Shown here: one piece after another, positions 59,509 to 64,000 of the stretch
Layout of the letters: each line of letters starts with the position of its first letter
Numbering within the stretch: the first letter of the stretch is position 1
Assembly (NCBI GenBank): GCA_018221105.1
Contig: JAAOYA010000009.1
Location: 1-64,000 of the forward strand
DNA length: 64,000 nucleotides
Source: Candidatus Woesearchaeota archaeon
GTDB taxonomy: Archaea; Nanobdellota; Nanobdellia; Woesearchaeales; JAAOYA01
Direction of reading: 5' to 3'
Position numbers and translations under genes: made by a program
Notes under the pieces: model-generated
What the model saw: only the letters and a program-made list of their open reading frames with translations
Databases searched by the model: none
What the model was told of the DNA's origin: nothing

Positions 59509-59697
59509 ATGGAAAACGATTGTGAAAAATTTTGTATGTGTAATTATTTAAAAAATGAATTTGACAATGAACAACCTATCGACACAGAAGATATTTATGA
59601 CAACTTATATGTTGATGAACAATTGCAAGATGATAGCATTCCGGCAGCCCTTGCGGGATTCATGACAGGGTACAATGATGACGCGATGATATCTTAA
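59509..59697 (+). CDS. Small acidic protein with N-terminal CX4CXC
   Basis: MENDCEKFCMCNYLKNEFDNEQPIDTEDIYDNLY...; AGGTG SD upstream. Confidence 0.6.
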   Translation: MENDCEKFCMCNYLKNEFDNEQPIDTEDIYDNLYVDEQLQDDSIPAALAGFMTGYNDDAMIS

Positions 59698-59714
59698 AAT
59701 TATAAGGTGAAACA

Positions 59715-60638
59715 ATGACAAAAAACAATACAACAACAATTTCTGTAAAGGGAATGACTTGCACAAATTGCAAAAACAAAATCATGACAGAGCTAAAAAA
59801 ACTCTCGGGAGTAAAAAAAGTTCAAGTAGACCTGATTGACGACACTGCAACAGTAATATACAACAGTTCAAAAACCACAAAACAAGAACTTAACAGTGCA
59901 ATAAAAACAGCAGGTTATAATACAGGGCTTTCAAAAAAGCACAAGACAATCATCGAAGGCTTAACATACGGCCTAATGCCCCACATAGGCTGTATTGCCT
60001 TCATTATAGGCTCAATTTTAGGCGTTACAGTACTAATGCAATTTTTCAAACCACTACTTATGAACAGATACTTTTTTCACTTTTTAATACTGCTTTCAAT
60101 CGGTTTCGCAACACTTTCATCAGCATTATACCTGCGAAAAAACGGTTTTTTATCAGTCAAGGGCATTAGAAAAAAATGGAAGTATCTAAGCACGATGTAC
60201 GGTACGACAATAGGAATAAACCTAATATTGTTCATGCTAATATTTCCACTACTAGCAAATGTTTCAGTAAGTGCGACAAGTGCTAATAGTATAACAGGCA
60301 ACGCAGTATTAGATTCTCAAAGCGCTTCAACAATCACAATAGCTGTAGATATCCCGTGCCCAGGCCACGCGCCACTAATAAGCGAAGAATTAAAAACAAT
60401 CAATGGAGTGCAAAGTATTAAATTTAAATTTCCAAACAAGTTTAATGTAGCCTACAATTCAGCACTGACAAGCAAAGAACAAATGCTTTCGCTTGAAGTA
60501 TTTGATGAGTACCCTGCAACAGTATTAGAAGAACAATCAAACAGTGGTGGGTTGCGACAAGTAGACAGCCAACAACCAACAGCAAACAGCGGAGGCACTT
60601 GTGGCGCAACTGCTGGCAGTTGCGGATGCACAGGTTAA
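59715..60638 (+). CDS. HMA-domain membrane protein with extracytoplasmic degenerate HMA-like domain and Cys-rich tail
   Basis: GMTCTNCKNKIMTELKKLSGVKKVQVDLIDDTATVIY; TMs; ITIAVDIPCPGHAPLISEELKTINGVQSIKFKF; tail GGTCGATAGSCGCTG. Confidence 0.82.
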   Translation: MTKNNTTTISVKGMTCTNCKNKIMTELKKLSGVKKVQVDLIDDTATVIYNSSKTTKQELNSAIKTAGYNTGLSKKHKTIIEGLTYGLMPHIGCIAFIIGSILGVTVLMQFFKPLLMNRYFFHFLILLSIGFATLSSALYLRKNGFLSVKGIRKKWKYLSTMYGTTIGINLILFMLIFPLLANVSVSATSANSITGNAVLDSQSASTITIAVDIPCPGHAPLISEELKTINGVQSIKFKFPNKFNVAYNSALTSKEQMLSLEVFDEYPATVLEEQSNSGGLRQVDSQQPTANSGGTCGATAGSCGCTG

Positions 60639-60657
60639 AACAGGAGGAAAAATAACA

Positions 60658-61383
60658 ATGGCAAAAAAAACAAAAACTGATGACAAACTAACATTTTTAT
60701 ACTGGCTAATAGGACTAACACTAGTCTTGAGCGTAATAAACACTTACAATATAGTAAGCTTAAACAATCGATTCAGTGGAGGAACTGAATTAATAGAAGA
60801 AGCAATCCAGGCAGCGCCAAGTGGCGGTGACACTGTACCGAGCGCTCCAACAAAAGTAGACGTCAGCGCAGACGATGACGCTGTCAAAGGATTATCAAAC
60901 GCTCCAGTGACAATAATAGAGTTTAGTGATTATCAATGTCCATTCTGTGCACGTTTTGCAGAGCAGACATTATCACAAATAGAACAAAAGTACATCAACA
61001 CTGGAAAAGTAAAACTGGTGTATCGTGATTTTCCACTAAGCTTTCACGCAAACGCACAAAAAGCAGCAGAAGCAGCAGAGTGCGCTGGAGATCAAGACAA
61101 GTACTTTGAATACCATGACGTACTGTTTGAAAAACAAAGCGAGTGGTCCAATATTGGCGTAAGCAAATTCAAAGAATACGCTGCTGATTTGAACTTAGAT
61201 CAAACAGAGTTTGACACATGTTTAGACACTTCAAAACATGCAAGCGAAGTACAAAAAGACTTTGCAGACGGTCAAAAAGCTGGAGTTACAGGAACACCGG
61301 CATTTTTCATAAACGGCGTCAAAGTTGTCGGAGCACAACCATACACTGTTTTTGAACAAATAATAGAAAACGAACTAAAATAA
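60658..61383 (+). CDS. DsbA-like thioredoxin-fold protein, membrane-anchored
   Basis: N-terminal TM; VTIIEFSDYQCPFCARFAEQTL; VTGTPAFFINGVKVVGAQPY; SD AGGAGG; start 60658. Confidence 0.92.
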   Translation: MAKKTKTDDKLTFLYWLIGLTLVLSVINTYNIVSLNNRFSGGTELIEEAIQAAPSGGDTVPSAPTKVDVSADDDAVKGLSNAPVTIIEFSDYQCPFCARFAEQTLSQIEQKYINTGKVKLVYRDFPLSFHANAQKAAEAAECAGDQDKYFEYHDVLFEKQSEWSNIGVSKFKEYAADLNLDQTEFDTCLDTSKHASEVQKDFADGQKAGVTGTPAFFINGVKVVGAQPYTVFEQIIENELK

Positions 61384-61396
61384 ATCTGGTGAAACT

Positions 61397-61843
61397 ATGA
61401 AAAAAACACATGTAATAATATTAGCGATAGCTGTACTAGCAATAGGAGCTGCTTTGATGAAAGGCTCGATAACTGGTGCGGCAACAACAAACAACGGACA
61501 ATTAACAATACCATTAAGCGAACTATCAAATGACGCTAAATGGTACGAGTACGATGTAGGCGGCAAAACAATAAAGTTTTTCGCAGTAAAGAGTGGCGAT
61601 GGCAGTATAAAAACAGCCTTTGACGCTTGCGATGTATGTTATCGTTCAGGCAAAGGTTATCGCCAAGAAGGCGATTATATGGTGTGCAACAATTGTGGCA
61701 ACAAATACCTAATAAGTGATTTGGGAACAAAAAACAAAAACCCTGGCGGTTGCTGGCCAAGTTTCTTACCAAGCTATGATGACGGGCAAAACCTAATAAT
61801 TGCAGTGTCAGACCTAAAAGCAGGAGCTATTAGGTTTGCCTAA
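61397..61843 (+). CDS. DUF2318-like membrane-anchored protein
   Basis: GGKTIKFFAVKSGDGSIKTAFDACDVCYRSGKGYRQEGDYMVCNNCGNKYLISDLGTKNKNPGGCWP. Confidence 0.85.
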   Translation: MKKTHVIILAIAVLAIGAALMKGSITGAATTNNGQLTIPLSELSNDAKWYEYDVGGKTIKFFAVKSGDGSIKTAFDACDVCYRSGKGYRQEGDYMVCNNCGNKYLISDLGTKNKNPGGCWPSFLPSYDDGQNLIIAVSDLKAGAIRFA

Positions 61844-61878
61844 AAGCAATTCTTTTATAGAATACTACTATTAAATTG

Positions 61879-64000
61879 ATGAGCAGAATGAAAAAAACCG
61901 TCAACATCAAAGGAATGCACTGCGCATCATGCGTGCTAAACGTAGAAAAAAGCCTGAAAAAAGTATCTGGAGTTAAAAGCGCAGCAGTAAACCTAGCAAG
62001 CGAGAAAGCAACGGTAGAAATAGACAAAACAGTAACACACGAAAAATTAGCAAAAGCTGTCAAAGATGCAGGATACGACATAGAACAAGAAATTGATGGA
62101 TCAATATTAAATTTAAAAGTTTTGGGTATGGATAACGCGCACTGCATAGGAATTGTAGGCAGCGCATTAGACAAACTTGATGGCATAATAAACAAGGAAT
62201 TATTGCCAACACAAAAAGCTAAAATAACATATAATCCAAAAAAACTTGACACTGCAAGAATTCAACAAGTAATCAAAGATTCTGGCTATGAGAACTTTTT
62301 AGATACTGAAAGTGAAGATAAAGAAAAAAAAGCTCGTGACAAAGAAACCAAAACACTAAAAACAAAAACCTACACCGCACTAATTCTAGCACTGCCACTA
62401 TTGTATTTTGCAATGGGAGAGCATTTAGGACTGCCAATATCACAATATATAATGCAAAACATGGCATTAATACAGTTTCTAATAACAACTCCAATAATAC
62501 TAGTCGGTTACGAGTTTTACACCAAAGGAATAAAATCAGTAATCAAAGCAAAAACTGCTAACATGGACACGTTAGTAGCAGTAGGCACAGGCAGCGCGTA
62601 CTTGTACAGTTTATTAGCAGTCTTTAGTGGCAAAACAACAGACTTATTTTTTGAAGTTGCAGGAATACTAATAGCATTCATATTACTGGGGCGCTACCTT
62701 GAAGCTAAGGCTAAAGGCAAGACCAGTGAAGCAATAAAAAAACTTATTGGGTTGCAAGCAAAAACAGCTATAATAATTCGCAAAGGTAAAGAACTCACTG
62801 TGCCAATAGAACAAGTTGTTCTAGGAGATATTGTGATAGTCAAGCCAGGACAAAAAATTCCTGTAGACGGAACAGTTATCAGCGGTCACTCTTCAGTTGA
62901 TGAAAGCATGGTAAGTGGTGAGCCAATACCAGTAGAGAAAAGTAAAGGCTCAAAAGTCATTGGCGCGACAATCAATAAAACAGGCAGTTTTAAATTCAAA
63001 GCAGAAAAAATTGGTGCTGACACTTTTTTGGCACAAGTCATTAAACTAGTAGAAGAAGCTCAAGGCTCAAAAGCTCCAATACAACGATTAGCTGACGTGA
63101 TAGCATCGTATTTTGTTCCAGTAGTTGTTAGCATTGCAATAATAGCATCAACAATTTACTTTTTTATCAACGGCTTTGCTTTCGCGCTAAGCATTTTTGT
63201 CGCAGTACTAATCATTGCTTGTCCTTGCGCTTTAGGCTTGGCAACGCCAACAGCAATAATAGTAGGAACAGGTCTTGGAGCACAAAATGGAATATTGTAT
63301 AAGAATGCTGAGAGCTTGCAAAAAGCGCAAAAACTTAACACAATAGTATTTGATAAAACAGGAACAATCACAAAAGGAGAGCCAGCAGTCACTGATATTG
63401 TAAGCTTATCTGCAAGAAAACAAAATGAAATATTGCAATACGCTGCAATTTGCGAAAAAAACAGTGAACACCCACTAGCAGAAGCAATACTGCAAGCTGC
63501 CAAGAACAAAAAAATAACAGTTGATAATCCAACAAAATTCATCTCAATTACAGGAAAAGGAGTTCAAGCAACCTACAAAAACAATCAATTATTGCTTGGC
63601 AATACAACACTGTTCAAAGACAAAAAAATAACAGTTGACGCTCAAACAACAACAAAAATTGATACTTTAGAAAATAACGGCAAAACAGTAATGCTAATAG
63701 CAATCAACAAAAAACTTGAAGGTTTAATAGCAGTCGCTGACACATTAAAAGAAAATTCCAAAAACGCAATCAAAGCATTAAATGATTTAGGACTTCAAAC
63801 AATAATGATCACAGGGGACAATCAAAAAACAGCTGATGTGATAGCAAAACAAGTCGGAATAGATAAAGTTTTAGCGCAAGTTCTGCCACAAGATAAAGCA
63901 AAAAAAGTAAAAGAATTACAAGAACAAGGAAGTATTGTTGCAATGGTCGGTGATGGAATCAATGACGCTGTAGCACTAACACAAAGCGATGTAGGAATAG
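61879..64000 (+). CDS. copA: Cu(+)-type P1B ATPase (partial; runs off the window)
   Basis: N-terminal GMHCASC HMA, second [60 protein letters not shown]. Confidence 0.93.
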   Translation, partial: MSRMKKTVNIKGMHCASCVLNVEKSLKKVSGVKSAAVNLASEKATVEIDKTVTHEKLAKAVKDAGYDIEQEIDGSILNLKVLGMDNAHCIGIVGSALDKLDGIINKELLPTQKAKITYNPKKLDTARIQQVIKDSGYENFLDTESEDKEKKARDKETKTLKTKTYTALILALPLLYFAMGEHLGLPISQYIMQNMALIQFLITTPIILVGYEFYTKGIKSVIKAKTANMDTLVAVGTGSAYLYSLLAVFSGKTTDLFFEVAGILIAFILLGRYLEAKAKGKTSEAIKKLIGLQAKTAIIIRKGKELTVPIEQVVLGDIVIVKPGQKIPVDGTVISGHSSVDESMVSGEPIPVEKSKGSKVIGATINKTGSFKFKAEKIGADTFLAQVIKLVEEAQGSKAPIQRLADVIASYFVPVVVSIAIIASTIYFFINGFAFALSIFVAVLIIACPCALGLATPTAIIVGTGLGAQNGILYKNAESLQKAQKLNTIVFDKTGTITKGEPAVTDIVSLSARKQNEILQYAAICEKNSEHPLAEAILQAAKNKKITVDNPTKFISITGKGVQATYKNNQLLLGNTTLFKDKKITVDAQTTTKIDTLENNGKTVMLIAINKKLEGLIAVADTLKENSKNAIKALNDLGLQTIMITGDNQKTADVIAKQVGIDKVLAQVLPQDKAKKVKELQEQGSIVAMVGDGINDAVALTQSDVGI

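Overview
Gene-dense, AT-rich archaeal chromosomal window. The gene content suggests a DPANN lineage, probably Woesearchaeota/Pacearchaeota-like (inference). Evidence includes archaeal-type ribosomal proteins (L1-L10-L12, L10e), a class I CCA-adding enzyme, NOG1/DRG/YlqF-type GTPases, a PINA-type PIN-ATPase, Orc1/Cdc6, archease-RtcB, a four-subunit 2-oxoacid:ferredoxin oxidoreductase, PEP synthase and BHB-type tRNA introns. Three tRNA genes are supported: Gly-TCC (intron), initiator Met-CAT (intron, minus strand) and Ser-GCT. The observations I rate highest are: (1) a type I GAPDH fused in frame to a ~215-aa acidic, disordered-looking N-terminal extension that starts with an FtsY-like amphipathic segment; (2) a full-length family-B DNA polymerase homolog that appears to have lost both polymerase and exonuclease catalytic residues; (3) a putative copper/metal-handling locus at ~57.7-64 kb, with a membrane-tethered wHTH regulator carrying a CTHGPTCPM loop and TGAAAC elements phased ~21 bp apart between divergent promoters; (4) tandem secreted paralogs with 16 conserved cysteines; (5) a 2392-aa three-module surface protein with a cytoplasmic coiled-coil/UBA-like tail, preceded by a small HTH gene whose promoter is flanked by twin palindromic elements; (6) an unannotated 50-aa Cys/His-rich ORF. 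No CRISPR array, rRNA or transposase was seen. All family assignments come from reading motifs by eye; no searches were run.
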